Assembly (NCBI RefSeq): GCF_026262575.1 | Contig: NZ_JAPKFL010000010.1 | Location: 1 to 64,000 of the forward strand | Direction of reading: 5' to 3' | From: Streptomyces marinisediminis | GTDB lineage: Bacteria; Actinomycetota; Actinomycetes; Streptomycetales; Streptomycetaceae | DNA length: 64,000 nucleotides | In this document: in pieces, positions 15,900 to 25,182 of the stretch | How the letters are laid out: the number at the start of each line of letters is the position of its first letter | Numbering within the stretch: position 1 is the stretch's first letter | Made by a program: the position numbers and the translations under genes | The notes under the pieces: model-generated | The model's input: the letters and a program-made list of their open reading frames with translations, nothing else | The model's database searches: none | What the model was told of the DNA's origin: nothing

Positions 15900-16204
15900 T
15901 CCCGGCGGGCGGCCGGGGACACCGGGGCGCGGTGCGGCGCAGGACGTGGCGGTTGCGGGCCCACAGGGCGATCCCGAGGGCCACCAGGGCGCCGGCGCGG
16001 AGGTAGACGTCGGCGGGGCGGTCGGCCAGGGGGCTGGCGAGCAGCAGGGCGGACGGCGCCGAGCACCGGGAGCGCGGTCGGCGCGCGGAAGTGGGGGTGG
16101 TCGACGCGGTCGCGGCGCAGGACGAGCACGGCGACGTTGACGAGGGCGAACACGCACAGCAGGAGAAACGCGGTGGTGTCGCCCAGGCCCGGGGTCGTCC
16201 GGTG
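15900..16204 (-). pseudogene. Decayed amino-acid (APC) permease, C-terminal remnant
   Basis: Read on the minus strand, two frames together give the end of an APC-superfamily permease: LGDTTAFLLLCVFALVNVAV and HFRAPTALPVLGAV in one frame, then ALLLASPLADRPADVYLRAG, ALVALGIALWARNRHVL in another. The switch is near 16051-16053 and fits a 1-nt gain or 2-nt loss after the VLGAV codons. A TGA at 16205-16207 closes the frame just upstream, and the first roughly 80-85 percent of a normal permease is missing. This is a relic, not a functional gene. Confidence 0.72.
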
Positions 16205-16260
16205 TCATGGTCACCTCGGCTGTGGGGGTGCGGGGGCGGCTCGGGGTGGCGGGGGGCGGG

Positions 16261-17562
16261 TCAGACGTCGGTGCGGGCGAGCAGGTCGTCGACGGTCTGG
16301 GCGCGGCGCAGGAGGCGGAAGCGGACCGTGCCGTCGGCGTCGACGCGGGCGCCGTGGACGGCCGGTTCCGGCAGGCTGTTGTAGTGGAACGGGGTGGAGA
16401 AGTAGTACGCCCCGGTGTCCAGCAGGGCCACCAGGTCGCCGGGGGCGAGGGGCGGCAGGGGGCGGGCGGCGGCGAGCAGGTCACCGGCGAAGCAGCACGG
16501 CCCGGCCACGTCCTGCGGCACCGGCTCGCCGTCCTTGGGTGCCCCGCTCGGGCCGTGCGCGGTCAGCCGCAGCGGCCAGGCGTCCGGCAGGAAGGCCGTG
16601 CGCGCGGCCACCTGCGCGCCCGCGTGCGTCACCGCGATCGGCCGGCCCCCGGCGGACTTGGTGTACTCGACGTACGCGGCGGTGAACCCGCTCTTGGCCA
16701 GCAGCGCGCGCCCGAACTCGGTGACGACCTCGTACCGGCCGCCGAACAGCGCGGGCGCGCGGTCGCGCAGGTGGGCCACGTAGGCGTCGAACTCCGGGGG
16801 CGCGTCGCTGGTGAAGTCCACCGGCAGGCCGCCGCCGATGTCGACGCCGGTCACCTGCCGTCGGCCGAGGCGTGCGTTGACCTCGTCCGCGAAGGCGACG
16901 GCCCGGGCCACGCCCTCGGCGATCAGCTCCAGCGGGCAGCCCTGCGAGCCCACGTGGGCGTGCACCCACGTCAGCCACGGGCGCCGGGCGTAGGCGTCCA
17001 GCAGGCGCTCGCGGCTGCCCGCGTCCGCCAGGGCGACGCCGAACTTCGAGGTGGCGGTGGCGGTGCTCATCGCGCCGATGGCGCCCCCGCCGACCTGCGG
17101 GTTGACCCGGACGCCGAACCGCCCCCGGAGCTCCCCCGCCGCCGGGAGCAGTGCGTCCAGCCGCTCCAGCTCCTGGAGGTTGTCCACGTTCACCGCGACG
17201 CCCAGCTCCAGCGCGCGGCGCAGCTCGGCGCGGGTCTTGGCCGGGGAGTCGAAGACGATGCGCTCCGGCGCGAACCCGGCGGCCAGCGCCTGCGCCAGCT
17301 CGCCGGGGCTGGCCACCTCGCACCCCGTGCCGAGGTCGCGCAACTCCCGCAGCACCGGCACCAGGCAGTTCGCCTTGGCCGCGAACGTGTGCAGCACCGG
17401 CGTGTCCGCCGGGAACGCGCGGCGCAGGGCGGCCACGGCCTCGGCCACGCCGTCCAGGTCGACGAACCCGGCGAGCAGCGCCCGGTCCGGGTCGAGGAGC
17501 CCCTCGCGCACCGCCGCCCGCAGGATCCGGTCACGCCGCCACGCCGCTGCCGTACCGCTCAC
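16261..17562 (-). CDS. PLP-dependent decarboxylase, DAP/Orn/Arg type
   Basis: Fold-type III (alanine-racemase-barrel) decarboxylase closest in pattern to diaminopimelate decarboxylase, 433 aa from the GTG at 17562 (GAGGGG upstream). The PLP lysine lies in TFAAKANCLVP (about residue 63). Further marks are GCEVASPGEL, HVGSQG (about residue 195), DIGGGLPV, a C-terminal catalytic Cys/Asp set in GPCCFAGDLL and the DTGAYYFSTPFHYNSLPEP segment. It may be a second, non-lysine-pathway copy acting on another diamino acid; the substrate is not certain. It is divergent from a HemK-like gene and could in principle supply an unusual amine or amino acid, but nothing ties it to the cluster 2 kb away. Confidence 0.85.
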   Translation of the reverse strand: MSGTAAAWRRDRILRAAVREGLLDPDRALLAGFVDLDGVAEAVAALRRAFPADTPVLHTFAAKANCLVPVLRELRDLGTGCEVASPGELAQALAAGFAPERIVFDSPAKTRAELRRALELGVAVNVDNLQELERLDALLPAAGELRGRFGVRVNPQVGGGAIGAMSTATATSKFGVALADAGSRERLLDAYARRPWLTWVHAHVGSQGCPLELIAEGVARAVAFADEVNARLGRRQVTGVDIGGGLPVDFTSDAPPEFDAYVAHLRDRAPALFGGRYEVVTEFGRALLAKSGFTAAYVEYTKSAGGRPIAVTHAGAQVAARTAFLPDAWPLRLTAHGPSGAPKDGEPVPQDVAGPCCFAGDLLAAARPLPPLAPGDLVALLDTGAYYFSTPFHYNSLPEPAVHGARVDADGTVRFRLLRRAQTVDDLLARTDV

Positions 17563-17685
17563 GTTTCACCCCTCCGGCTCGTCGTCCACCCGCCCCGGCA
17601 CCACGCCGGACGGGCCCCCAGAGTGCGCCTGCGCCGGGCGGTGGGCGGGGAAACACTCCGGTGCGGGCGCCCGGGATGCCGTGGA

Positions 17686-17691
17686 TAGGGT
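17686..17691 (+). promoter_or_regulatory. -10 element, probable leaderless promoter
   Basis: TAGGGT matches the Streptomyces -10 consensus TAGRRT and ends 9 nt before the ATG at 17701, with no Shine-Dalgarno sequence present. Transcription starting at or just before the ATG would give a leaderless mRNA. I see no clear -35. Confidence 0.4.
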
Positions 17692-17700
17692 GAGCGCCTG

Positions 17701-18624
17701 ATGCCCACCGACCCCGCACGCCCCGCCGCCCCCGCGACCGCCGGCGGTCCCGTGCGCATCGACGGCCCCGGGACGCCCGGTGTCGTGGGCGCCGGTGGCC
17801 CCGGGGCGCCCGGTGGCCCGGTGGCCCCCGGCGGGCGGGAGTTCGCCGGGGTGGTGGCGGCGTTGCGGGCGGCGGGGTGCGTGTTCGCCGAGGACGAGGC
17901 CGCGGTGTTGCTCGCCGCCGCCCGGACCCCGGGTGAGCTGGACGCGCTGACGCGGCGGCGCGGCAGCGGGCTGCCGCTGGAGCACGTGGTCGGGTGGGCG
18001 GAGTTCTGCGGCACGCGGATGGCCGTCGACACCGGGGTGTTCGTGCCCCGGCGGCGCACGGAGTTCCTGGTGCGGCAGGCCGCCGCGCTGACACCGGCCG
18101 GGGCGGTCGTGGTGGACCTGTGCTGCGGCTCGGGCGCCGTGGGCGCGGCCCTGGCCGGGGCGGTGGACGGTGTCGAGCTGCACGCCGCCGACCTCGACCC
18201 GGCCGCCGTCGCCTGCGCCCGGCGCAACGTCGGCCCGGTGGGCGGGCGCGTCCACCACGGCGACCTCTACCGGCCGCTGCCCGCCGGGCTGCGCGGGCGG
18301 GTGGACGTGCTCCTCGCCAACGCCCCGTACGTGCCGACCGGCGCGCTCGGCCTGCTGCCGCCCGAGGCACGCGACCACGAGCCGCGCGTCGCGCTGGACG
18401 GCGGCGCCGACGGGCTCGACGTGCAGCGCCGCGTCGTCGCGGAGGCCGCCGACTGGCTGGCTCCCGGCGGCCACCTGCTGATCGAGACCAGCGGGCGGCA
18501 GGCGCCGGACACCGCGGCCGCCTGCCGACGGCACGGCCTGGCACCCCGCGTGGCCTCCTGCCCGGAGCTGGACGCGGTCGTGGTCGTCGCCGCCGCGGGC
18601 GGCCACCCCGGGCCCGGCGCCTGA
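17701..18624 (+). CDS. Putative protein N5-glutamine methyltransferase (HemK-like)
   Basis: SAM-dependent class I methyltransferase of the HemK/PrmC-related actinobacterial group, 307 aa. After a 45-residue Pro/Gly/Ala-rich start, residues about 50-105 form the helical HemK-type N-terminal domain. LPLEHVVGWAEFCG and FVPRRRTEFLV follow, then the SAM-binding motif VVDLCCGSGAVGAAL (residues about 138-152). The catalytic NPPY motif of true glutamine methyltransferases reads NAPY here (ANAPYVPT, about residue 208), the form seen in this paralogous group. The target is unknown. The -10 box suggests a leaderless transcript. Confidence 0.82.
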   Translation: MPTDPARPAAPATAGGPVRIDGPGTPGVVGAGGPGAPGGPVAPGGREFAGVVAALRAAGCVFAEDEAAVLLAAARTPGELDALTRRRGSGLPLEHVVGWAEFCGTRMAVDTGVFVPRRRTEFLVRQAAALTPAGAVVVDLCCGSGAVGAALAGAVDGVELHAADLDPAAVACARRNVGPVGGRVHHGDLYRPLPAGLRGRVDVLLANAPYVPTGALGLLPPEARDHEPRVALDGGADGLDVQRRVVAEAADWLAPGGHLLIETSGRQAPDTAAACRRHGLAPRVASCPELDAVVVVAAAGGHPGPGA

Positions 18625-18895
18625 GCCGTCCGCGCGGGCGCTCCCGCGCCGCCGGGCCCCGCCCCGGGCGGCCGCTTCGGACAGGCCGCGCCGAGGCGCC
18701 GAACCCGCCGCACGCCGACGCCGACGCCAAGCCCGCCACGCGGGGCCCGCCGCGCCGACGCCGAGCCCGCCGCGCGGCTTTAGACCCGGTTCGCGCGGTA
18801 CGTCAACGGGGCGGCCGTGCCTTGGCCGGTTCTCGCCGGTACATAAGGTGCAAAGCTCGCCAAGCCGTGGATACCACCACTCGTTTCTCGACAGT
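18625..18895. other. Intergenic region before the cluster
   Basis: This holds GC-rich imperfect repeats of a CGCCGAGCCCGCC-like motif (to about 18780), after which GC content falls visibly. I see no supported gene. It separates the HemK-like gene from the cluster and may mark the left cluster boundary. Confidence 0.5.
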
Positions 18896-18994
18896 ATGCA
18901 CTCCGACTTTCATGCACCTCAAATCCCTTGACATTGACGATCAGGTTATGTGCATCATTTCCTCACAGGCATAACGACCGAAGACCACGTGCAC
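18896..18994 (+). promoter_or_regulatory. Probable promoter region with repeated GTGCA(T/C) motifs
   Basis: In unusually AT-rich DNA, ATGCAC occurs at 18896-18901 and 18912-18917, its complement GTGCAT at 18950-18955, and GTGCAC at 18989-18994. A perfect TTGACA -35 lies at 18928-18933; no good -10 is seen at 17 nt, and CATCAT (18953-18958, 19-nt spacing) is the best candidate. This is probably the control region of the LuxR-type gene and the NRPS operon after it. Confidence 0.45.
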
Positions 18995-19159
18995 TACTGA
19001 CAAAACCCCACGGGGCGTTTCCGCCACCCGACCAGGCGGATTGGGCAAGGACCAGACCACCCTTTCCCATTCTTTGCGGCAGGGCACCAGCGCGTGTTCC
19101 GGCATACGCCACGCGATATCCGACCGTATCGCGGAAAACCCCTGCCCGCTTATTGGGCG

Positions 19160-19172
19160 ACGTTCGAAACGT
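19160..19172. promoter_or_regulatory. 13-bp palindrome near the LuxR-type gene start
   Basis: ACGTT-CGA-AACGT forms a perfect 5-bp dyad with a 3-nt centre, 31 nt before the proposed TTG start at 19203. It could be an autoregulatory operator for the encoded LuxR-type protein, or part of the leader RNA. Such a short dyad can arise by chance. Confidence 0.3.
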
Positions 19173-19202
19173 TCTCGCGCGACCAGACTCGAGGAGCACC
19201 TG

Positions 19203-19484
19203 TTGCGCGCAGCAACGGATGAAGCGAAGTCAGAAACAGTGAACGGCAAACCGGTATCCCCCCGGGAACTCCAGGTGCTGCGGTGCGTCGCCGCCGGCCT
19301 CACCTATGGGCAGACCGCCACCCGGCTCGGGATCAGCGTGCACACCGTGAACACCTACGTGCGGCGCATCCGGCACAAGTTCGCCGCGGAAACGCACGCC
19401 AATCTCGTCCGCCTCGGTATCGCGTTCGACAGTCGCGACAGCGGCGAGACAGCCCTCCCGGCCGAGCGGAAAGATTTTCACTAG
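19203..19484 (+). CDS. Small LuxR-type (GerE-like) HTH regulator
   Basis: A 93-aa DNA-binding protein that is almost only a LuxR C-terminal HTH: VSPRELQVLRCVAAGLTYGQ then TATRLGISVHTVNTYVRRIR (residues about 21-65), with no receiver or ligand domain. I chose the TTG at 19203 because GAGGAG lies 6 nt upstream; the frame is open back to an ATG at 19041, but that part is low quality and AT-rich. It lies 14 nt before the plus-strand NRPS gene and is probably the cluster-situated regulator. Orphan HTH-only LuxR proteins of this size are found in other antibiotic clusters. Confidence 0.75.
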   Translation: MRAATDEAKSETVNGKPVSPRELQVLRCVAAGLTYGQTATRLGISVHTVNTYVRRIRHKFAAETHANLVRLGIAFDSRDSGETALPAERKDFH

Positions 19485-19498
19485 AAAGGCGTCCCGGA

Positions 19499-22400
19499 AT
19501 GCCTGACGGCGGCACGACGGCATCCTTCCCCCACCTTCTGGACCTCTTCGACCACCAGGTCGAGCGCGCACCGCGGGCGCCCGCGGTGCGGTACCCCGCG
19601 GAGGGCGTGGCGCTCAGCTACGGGGAGCTGAGCGCGCGGGCCGACCGGCTCGCCGGCGCCCTCCTGGCGGCCAGTGCGCGGCCGGGCGGCCGGGTCGCGC
19701 TGTGCCTGCGACCGGGCGCGGACCTGGTGGCCGCCTTCCTGGCGGTGCTGCGGACGGGCTCGGCCTACGTCCCCCTGGACCCGGACCACCCGGTCGAGCG
19801 CAGACGGCTGATCACGCGGGACTGCGGGGCGGGCACCGTGCTCACGACCACGGAGTTCGCCGCCGACGCCGCCCTGCCCGGGGTGCGCGTGGTGTGCGCG
19901 GACGCCCTGCCCGCGCCGGACCCGGCCGCGCCCGCCCGGCCGCCCCGCGCACCGGTCGACCCCGGCGCGCCCGCCTACGTGTGCTACACCTCCGGCACCA
20001 CCGGCTCCCCGAAGGGCGTCGTCGTCCCGCACCGCGCGGTGGTCGACCTGGTGCGCTCCGCCGACTACGTGCGACTGACCCCCGAGGACGTGGTGGCCCA
20101 GGCGGCGAACCCGGCCTTCGACGCCGTCACCTTCGAGGTGTGGTCGACGCTGTGCGCCGGGGCGGCCCTGGTGGGACTGGAGAAAGACGTCGTCGTGGAC
20201 CCCGCCGCGTTCGAAAAGGCCGTGCGGGAAAACCGGGTCAGCGTCCTTTTCCTGACCACCGCGCTCTTCCACCAGATCGCCACCGAACGGCCGTCGGCCT
20301 TCGCCCCGCTGCGCACGCTGCTCTACGGCGGCGAGGCGTGCGATCCGCGCAAGGTGGCCCGGGTTCTCGCCGCCGGACCACCCGCCCGGCTGCTCCACGT
20401 CTACGGGCCGACGGAAGCGACCACGTTCGCCACCTGGCACGAGGTCACCGCCGTTCCCGAAGGCGAGGACGTGCCCATCGGAAAGCCCGTCGGCGCGACC
20501 GTCACGCGGGTGCTGGACGCGGCGGGCACGGTGGTCGGGCCGGGCGGAGAGGGCGAACTCCACCTGGGCGGTCCGGGCCTGGCACTGGGCTATCTGGGAC
20601 GCGCCGAACTCACCGCCCGGCGTTTCGTGCCCGACCCGCACGCGGCCGGCGGCGGCGTCCTGTACCGGACCGGCGACCGGGTGCGGGTGCGCGAGGACGG
20701 CGCCCTGGTCTTCGTCGGCCGGGTGGACCACCAGGTGAAGCTGCGCGGTTTCCGCATCGAACTCGGGGAAATCGAATCCGTGCTCACCGCCCACCCGCGC
20801 GTTTCGGACAGCGTGGTGACGCTCCAGCACGCCGCGAACGGGGACAAGTCACTCGTCGCCTACGTCGTGCCCGCCGACGCCGCGACGGCCGCGGACGGGG
20901 CCGGTGCCGACGGCGGGCGGGCCCAGGTCACCGAGTGGCACGAGATCTACGAGTCGCTGTACCGGGAGGCCAGGGACGCCGGGCTCGGGGAGGACTTCGT
21001 CGGCTGGAACAGCAGCTACGACGGCGCGCCGCTCCCCCGCGAGCAGATGCGCGAGTGGCGGGACGCGACGCTGGCCCGCATCCGCGAGCTGCGGCCCGAG
21101 CGCGTGCTGGAGATCGGCGTGGGCACCGGCCTGCTCATGGCCCACCTGGCCCCTGAGTGCGCCGAGTACTGGGGCACCGACTTCTCCGCCACCGCCATCG
21201 ACACGCTGCGCCGCCAGACCGCCGGGGACCCGCGCCTGCGAGGCCGGCTCACCCTGCGCTGCCAGCCCGCCGACGACACCGACGGGCTGCCGCGCGGGCA
21301 CTTCACCACCGTCGTGCTCAACTCCGTCGTCCAGTACTTCCCCGACGCCGCCTACCTGCGCACGGTGCTCGCCCGCGTGCTGCCGCTGCTGGCCCCCGGC
21401 GGCTCGGTCTTCCTCGGGGACCTGCGCGACCTGCGGCTGTCGCGGCCCCTGCAGACCGGCGTGACGCTGGCCCGGGCCACCGGGGAACGCGACGCGGAGT
21501 CGCTGCGCCGCGAGATCGACGAGCGCGTGGCCCTGGAGACCGAACTCCTGCTGGCCCCGGCCTTCTTCGACGCGCTGGCGCGGGAGCTGCCGGAGGTGGC
21601 GGCGGTGGACGTCCGGATCAAGCGCGGGCGCCACCACAACGAGCTCACCCGCTACCGCTTCGACGCCGTCCTGAGCACCGCGCGGCCCGCCGCGGACCTC
21701 GCGGACCTGCCCCGGCTGCACTGGGGGCGCGAGCTCACGGACGCCGGTGAACTGGCCGACCGGCTGCGCGCGCGAGGGCCGGAACGGCTGCGGGTGTGCG
21801 GCGTCCCCGACAGCCGGACGGCCGGCGAGGTGGCCGCCCTGGCGGAACTGACGGCGGGAGGCGGCCAGGCGGCGGCCCGAAGCCGCCTGGCGGCGTCCGG
21901 GCCCGCGGCCGACCCCGAGGAGCTGTGCGCCCTCGCCGAGCGGCTCGGCTACCGGGCCCTGCCCACCCGCTCCGCGCGGGACGCGGCCCACCTCGACCTC
22001 GTCCTGCTGCGCGCGGAGGAGCCCTGCGCCGCGCCCGGGGGGCCGCTGACGGGGGTCCTGGCGCCCGCGCCGGACGGCGACACCGACTGGCGCGCGTGCG
22101 CCAACACCCCCACGGTGTTCGACGGTGCCGCCCGCCCGGACGTGGTCGTGCGCGGGTACCTGCGCCAGCACCTGCCGGACTACATGGTGCCGGGCACGAT
22201 CGTGGTGCTGGACGCCCTGCCGCTCACCTCCAACGGCAAGGTGGACCGCAAGGCGCTGCCCGTCCCGGCTGCCGCCGGGGAGGGCTGGCGCCCCCCGCCC
22301 GCGTCCGCGGCCGAGGAGGTGGTGTGCGACCTCTTCGCCGACGTGCTCGGGCTGCCCAAGCGCGAGGTGCACCCCGGCTCGGACTTCTTCGACTGCGGCG

Positions 22401-25159
22401 GGCACTCGCTGGCCGCCGCCCGGCTGCTGACCCGCGTGCGCGACACCCTGGGCGTCGACCCGGGCGGCCGGGCCCCGTACGAGGCGCCCACACCCGCGGC
22501 GTTCACCGCCCGTCTGCTGGGCCGGGACGCCGCCGGGGAGGCGGCCCCCGGGCCCGCCGCCGCGCTGCCGTCCGCCCCGCCCGCCGGAGTACCGCGCGAG
22601 GGCGCCCGCGCGGTGCTGCGGCTGCGGCTGTCCGGGCCGCTGGACCGCGGCGCCCTGCGCACCGCGCTGCGCGACGTGGCCCGGCGCCACACGATGCTGC
22701 GCAGCGTCTACCGCCCGGCGGGCTCCGGAGGCGGGCTGCGGCGGGTCGTTCTGGACGACGTGGACCCGCCGCGACTGCCGGTGGCCAAGCGGGCGGAGTC
22801 GGAGGTGGACGCCCTGCTGGCCGCCGCCGCGGCGCGCCCCTTCGACGTGGGCCAGGCCCCGCTCTGGGCGGCCGACCTGCACGCGTTCCGCGCCGATGAC
22901 CACCTGCTGCTGCTCACCGCGCACCCCTGGATCGCCGACCGGTGGTCCCTCGCCCCGCTCGCCGAGGACCTGCTCACGGCCTACCGGGCGCGGGTGGACC
23001 AGCGCCCCCCGCACTGGCCGTCGGCGGACCCCGCGGCCGAAGTGGTGCCGGACGGCGAGGGCCCGGAAGCCGCGCGCCCGGAGGGCGCCGACGCCTCGCC
23101 CGCGCCCACGCCGCTGCCCGCACCGCCACCGCACGTGCCCGGCGCCGGGTACGGAACGGTGCGCACGCGGGTGGAGGCCGAGGCCCACCGCCGGCTCACC
23201 GAGCACGCCGCCGCCCAGGGCACCACCGTGCCCCTGCTCCTGCACGCCGCCCTGGCGGCACTGCTGGTCCGGCACGGCACGCCCGCGCCGGTGACCGGGC
23301 TGGTCACCCCCCGGTCCGCGGCACCGGCCGGGCGCCACGCCGTCGCGCCGCTGACCGTCCTGACGGCCCTGCGGCCGGACGCCCGCGACGACCCCTCCTT
23401 CGCGACGCTGGCCCGCCGAACGCACGAGGCGGCCGTGCGGACGTTCCACCGCCCGGACGCGGAGCGGCTGCGGCCCGGCGGAGTGGCCCTGGCGACGGAG
23501 CGCGCCCCGGTCACCGCGGTGGACGTGGCGGGGCTGAGCGCGACGGCCGAACCGTGGGGCGTGCCGCACGCCGGGGCCGACGCCACCTTCCTGGTCACCG
23601 AGCGGCAGGGCCCCTCCGGCGCGCCCGAGGGGCTCGACGTCGCCGTCACCTACCGGGCGGACGTGCTCGACGAGGCCGCCGCCACCGGGCTGGCCGAGCA
23701 GTGGGCGGCGCTGCTGACGTCCGCCGCCGCCGACCCCGAGCGGGCCGTCAGCCGCCTGGAGCTGGCCTCCCCGGAGTCGCTGGAGCGCGCGCAGCGGCGG
23801 TGGAACGGTCCGGACCGCGACACCGCCCCGGACACGCTCGCCCGGCTGCTGACGGCCCGGCTGCGCGAGGCGCCCGGGCGAACGGCGCTCACCCTCCTCA
23901 CCGACCCCGGCGCACCGCCGCTGACCGGCGCCGAGCTGGCCGCCCGCGCAACCGCGACCGGCGCTGCGCTGGCCGGGCACGGCGCGGGCCCCGGCCACGT
24001 CGTCGCCCTGGCGCTCGGTTCCCCCGCCGACGTCGCCGTGGCGCTGCTGGCCACCGCCGCCACCGGCGCACGGTGCCTGCCGCTGCCCGCCGACGCCGGG
24101 GACCCGGCGCTGCCCGGCCCGACGGCCCCCACCGTCGTGCTCGCGGACGAGGGGGCGGCGCCGGCCGTGCCGGGCGTCCGGCTGGCCCCCGCCGCGGCCG
24201 GTGCGGACGGGGGCACGCCCGCCCCGCGTCCCGGCACGCCCGACCTGCTGGTGGCCGCGGACGCCACCGGCGGGCCCGCTCTGATCGGCTGGCGGCACCC
24301 GGCGAACGCGGCGCTGCGCCGCCGCGCCGCGTGGCCGGACGCCCCCACCGCCTGGCTGGTGGACGAGGACCGCCCCGACGCGCACGCGGCCGCGGAGCTG
24401 CTGGGCGCCCTGGCGGCGGGCGGCACGGTGCTGGCCGCGACCGGAGTGCGGCACGCCGACCTCCCGGCGCTGCTGGCGGCCCTGGCCGCCGCGGGCGTCG
24501 CGGATGTGACGGCGTCCAGCGCCACGGCGCTGCGGCTGTGCCGCGCGTGGGCCGCACCGGGGGCCGGCGGTGCCCCGCCCGGCTCGCTCACCGTCAGCGG
24601 CCCGGAGTACCTGCCCGACCCCGAACTGCGGGAGCTGGCCCGCGCACTGGGGTGCGCCCTGGTCTACCGGGGCGGACCGGTCGAGGCCGGGCTGGTGAGC
24701 GGGTACTCCGCCGACGGCGCCGCCGTCCACCCCCCGGCCAACCACCACGCGTACGTCCTCGACGCGGAACTGCGCCCCGTCCCGCCGGGCGGCACCGGCG
24801 CGCTGTACGTCGCGGGGGCCTCGGTGGCCGCCGGCTGCCCGGGCCGTCCGGCCGACACCGGCGCGTGGTCGCTTCCCGACCCGTTCCGACCCGTGGGCGC
24901 CCGGATGTGGCGCACCGGCCGCGCGGCGACGCGGCACGCCGACGGCCGCGTCGAGGTGTTCGGCACGGCCTGGGAGGAGGACCCGTTCGCCGACGAGTTC
25001 GCCACCTTCGTGGTGCTCGGCGACGACGCCGGCCGGCAGGCGATGTGGCCCTCCGCCGTGCCCGCGCCCGCAGGCTGGCGGGAGGCGCACCCGGAGGACA
25101 TCCGGGAGCTGTGCCTGGAATTCCTCGCCGAGACCCCGTCGACCGACCCCGACCTGTGA
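19499..25159 (+). CDS. NRPS: A(N-MT)-T-dead C-decayed A-MbtH fusion
   Basis: Non-ribosomal peptide synthetase, 1886 aa from the ATG at 19499. The order is: A domain (A3 YTSGTTGSPKG about residue 165, A5 VYGPTE about 302, A8 about 415, A10 NGKVDRKAL about 910), interrupted between A8 and A10 by a methyltransferase (residues about 480-730, SAM motif VLEIGVGTGLL); T domain (FFDCGGHSL, Ser about 968); C domain (1035-1430) whose HHxxxDG reads HPWIADR, losing the catalytic second His; a second A domain (1435-1820) with unrecognisable A3, A5 and A8 and no A10; and an MbtH-like tail (1825-1886, MWPS, PAGW, CLEFL). Hand-aligned pocket residues D-A-F-F-L-G-V-T-F suggest an aliphatic (Ile/Val-like) residue, N-methylated on the enzyme. 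There is no TE, so transfer must occur to another protein. Confidence 0.87.
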   Translation: MPDGGTTASFPHLLDLFDHQVERAPRAPAVRYPAEGVALSYGELSARADRLAGALLAASARPGGRVALCLRPGADLVAAFLAVLRTGSAYVPLDPDHPVERRRLITRDCGAGTVLTTTEFAADAALPGVRVVCADALPAPDPAAPARPPRAPVDPGAPAYVCYTSGTTGSPKGVVVPHRAVVDLVRSADYVRLTPEDVVAQAANPAFDAVTFEVWSTLCAGAALVGLEKDVVVDPAAFEKAVRENRVSVLFLTTALFHQIATERPSAFAPLRTLLYGGEACDPRKVARVLAAGPPARLLHVYGPTEATTFATWHEVTAVPEGEDVPIGKPVGATVTRVLDAAGTVVGPGGEGELHLGGPGLALGYLGRAELTARRFVPDPHAAGGGVLYRTGDRVRVREDGALVFVGRVDHQVKLRGFRIELGEIESVLTAHPRVSDSVVTLQHAANGDKSLVAYVVPADAATAADGAGADGGRAQVTEWHEIYESLYREARDAGLGEDFVGWNSSYDGAPLPREQMREWRDATLARIRELRPERVLEIGVGTGLLMAHLAPECAEYWGTDFSATAIDTLRRQTAGDPRLRGRLTLRCQPADDTDGLPRGHFTTVVLNSVVQYFPDAAYLRTVLARVLPLLAPGGSVFLGDLRDLRLSRPLQTGVTLARATGERDAESLRREIDERVALETELLLAPAFFDALARELPEVAAVDVRIKRGRHHNELTRYRFDAVLSTARPAADLADLPRLHWGRELTDAGELADRLRARGPERLRVCGVPDSRTAGEVAALAELTAGGGQAAARSRLAASGPAADPEELCALAERLGYRALPTRSARDAAHLDLVLLRAEEPCAAPGGPLTGVLAPAPDGDTDWRACANTPTVFDGAARPDVVVRGYLRQHLPDYMVPGTIVVLDALPLTSNGKVDRKALPVPAAAGEGWRPPPASAAEEVVCDLFADVLGLPKREVHPGSDFFDCGGHSLAAARLLTRVRDTLGVDPGGRAPYEAPTPAAFTARLLGRDAAGEAAPGPAAALPSAPPAGVPREGARAVLRLRLSGPLDRGALRTALRDVARRHTMLRSVYRPAGSGGGLRRVVLDDVDPPRLPVAKRAESEVDALLAAAAARPFDVGQAPLWAADLHAFRADDHLLLLTAHPWIADRWSLAPLAEDLLTAYRARVDQRPPHWPSADPAAEVVPDGEGPEAARPEGADASPAPTPLPAPPPHVPGAGYGTVRTRVEAEAHRRLTEHAAAQGTTVPLLLHAALAALLVRHGTPAPVTGLVTPRSAAPAGRHAVAPLTVLTALRPDARDDPSFATLARRTHEAAVRTFHRPDAERLRPGGVALATERAPVTAVDVAGLSATAEPWGVPHAGADATFLVTERQGPSGAPEGLDVAVTYRADVLDEAAATGLAEQWAALLTSAAADPERAVSRLELASPESLERAQRRWNGPDRDTAPDTLARLLTARLREAPGRTALTLLTDPGAPPLTGAELAARATATGAALAGHGAGPGHVVALALGSPADVAVALLATAATGARCLPLPADAGDPALPGPTAPTVVLADEGAAPAVPGVRLAPAAAGADGGTPAPRPGTPDLLVAADATGGPALIGWRHPANAALRRRAAWPDAPTAWLVDEDRPDAHAAAELLGALAAGGTVLAATGVRHADLPALLAALAAAGVADVTASSATALRLCRAWAAPGAGGAPPGSLTVSGPEYLPDPELRELARALGCALVYRGGPVEAGLVSGYSADGAAVHPPANHHAYVLDAELRPVPPGGTGALYVAGASVAAGCPGRPADTGAWSLPDPFRPVGARMWRTGRAATRHADGRVEVFGTAWEEDPFADEFATFVVLGDDAGRQAMWPSAVPAPAGWREAHPEDIRELCLEFLAETPSTDPDL

Positions 25160-25182
25160 CCGCACCGACCACCGAGGTGTCC

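Noticed and set aside
16261..17562. The decarboxylase as a member of the natural-product cluster
   Set aside because: It is separated from the cluster by a divergently transcribed HemK-like gene and an AT-rich gap, and resembles a general DAP/Orn-type enzyme. A role in precursor supply remains possible but is unsupported.
19041..19202. A longer 147-aa version of the LuxR-type protein starting at ATG 19041
   Set aside because: The added 54 residues lie in AT-rich promoter-like DNA with no ribosome binding site, while GAGGAG lies 6 nt before the TTG at 19203.
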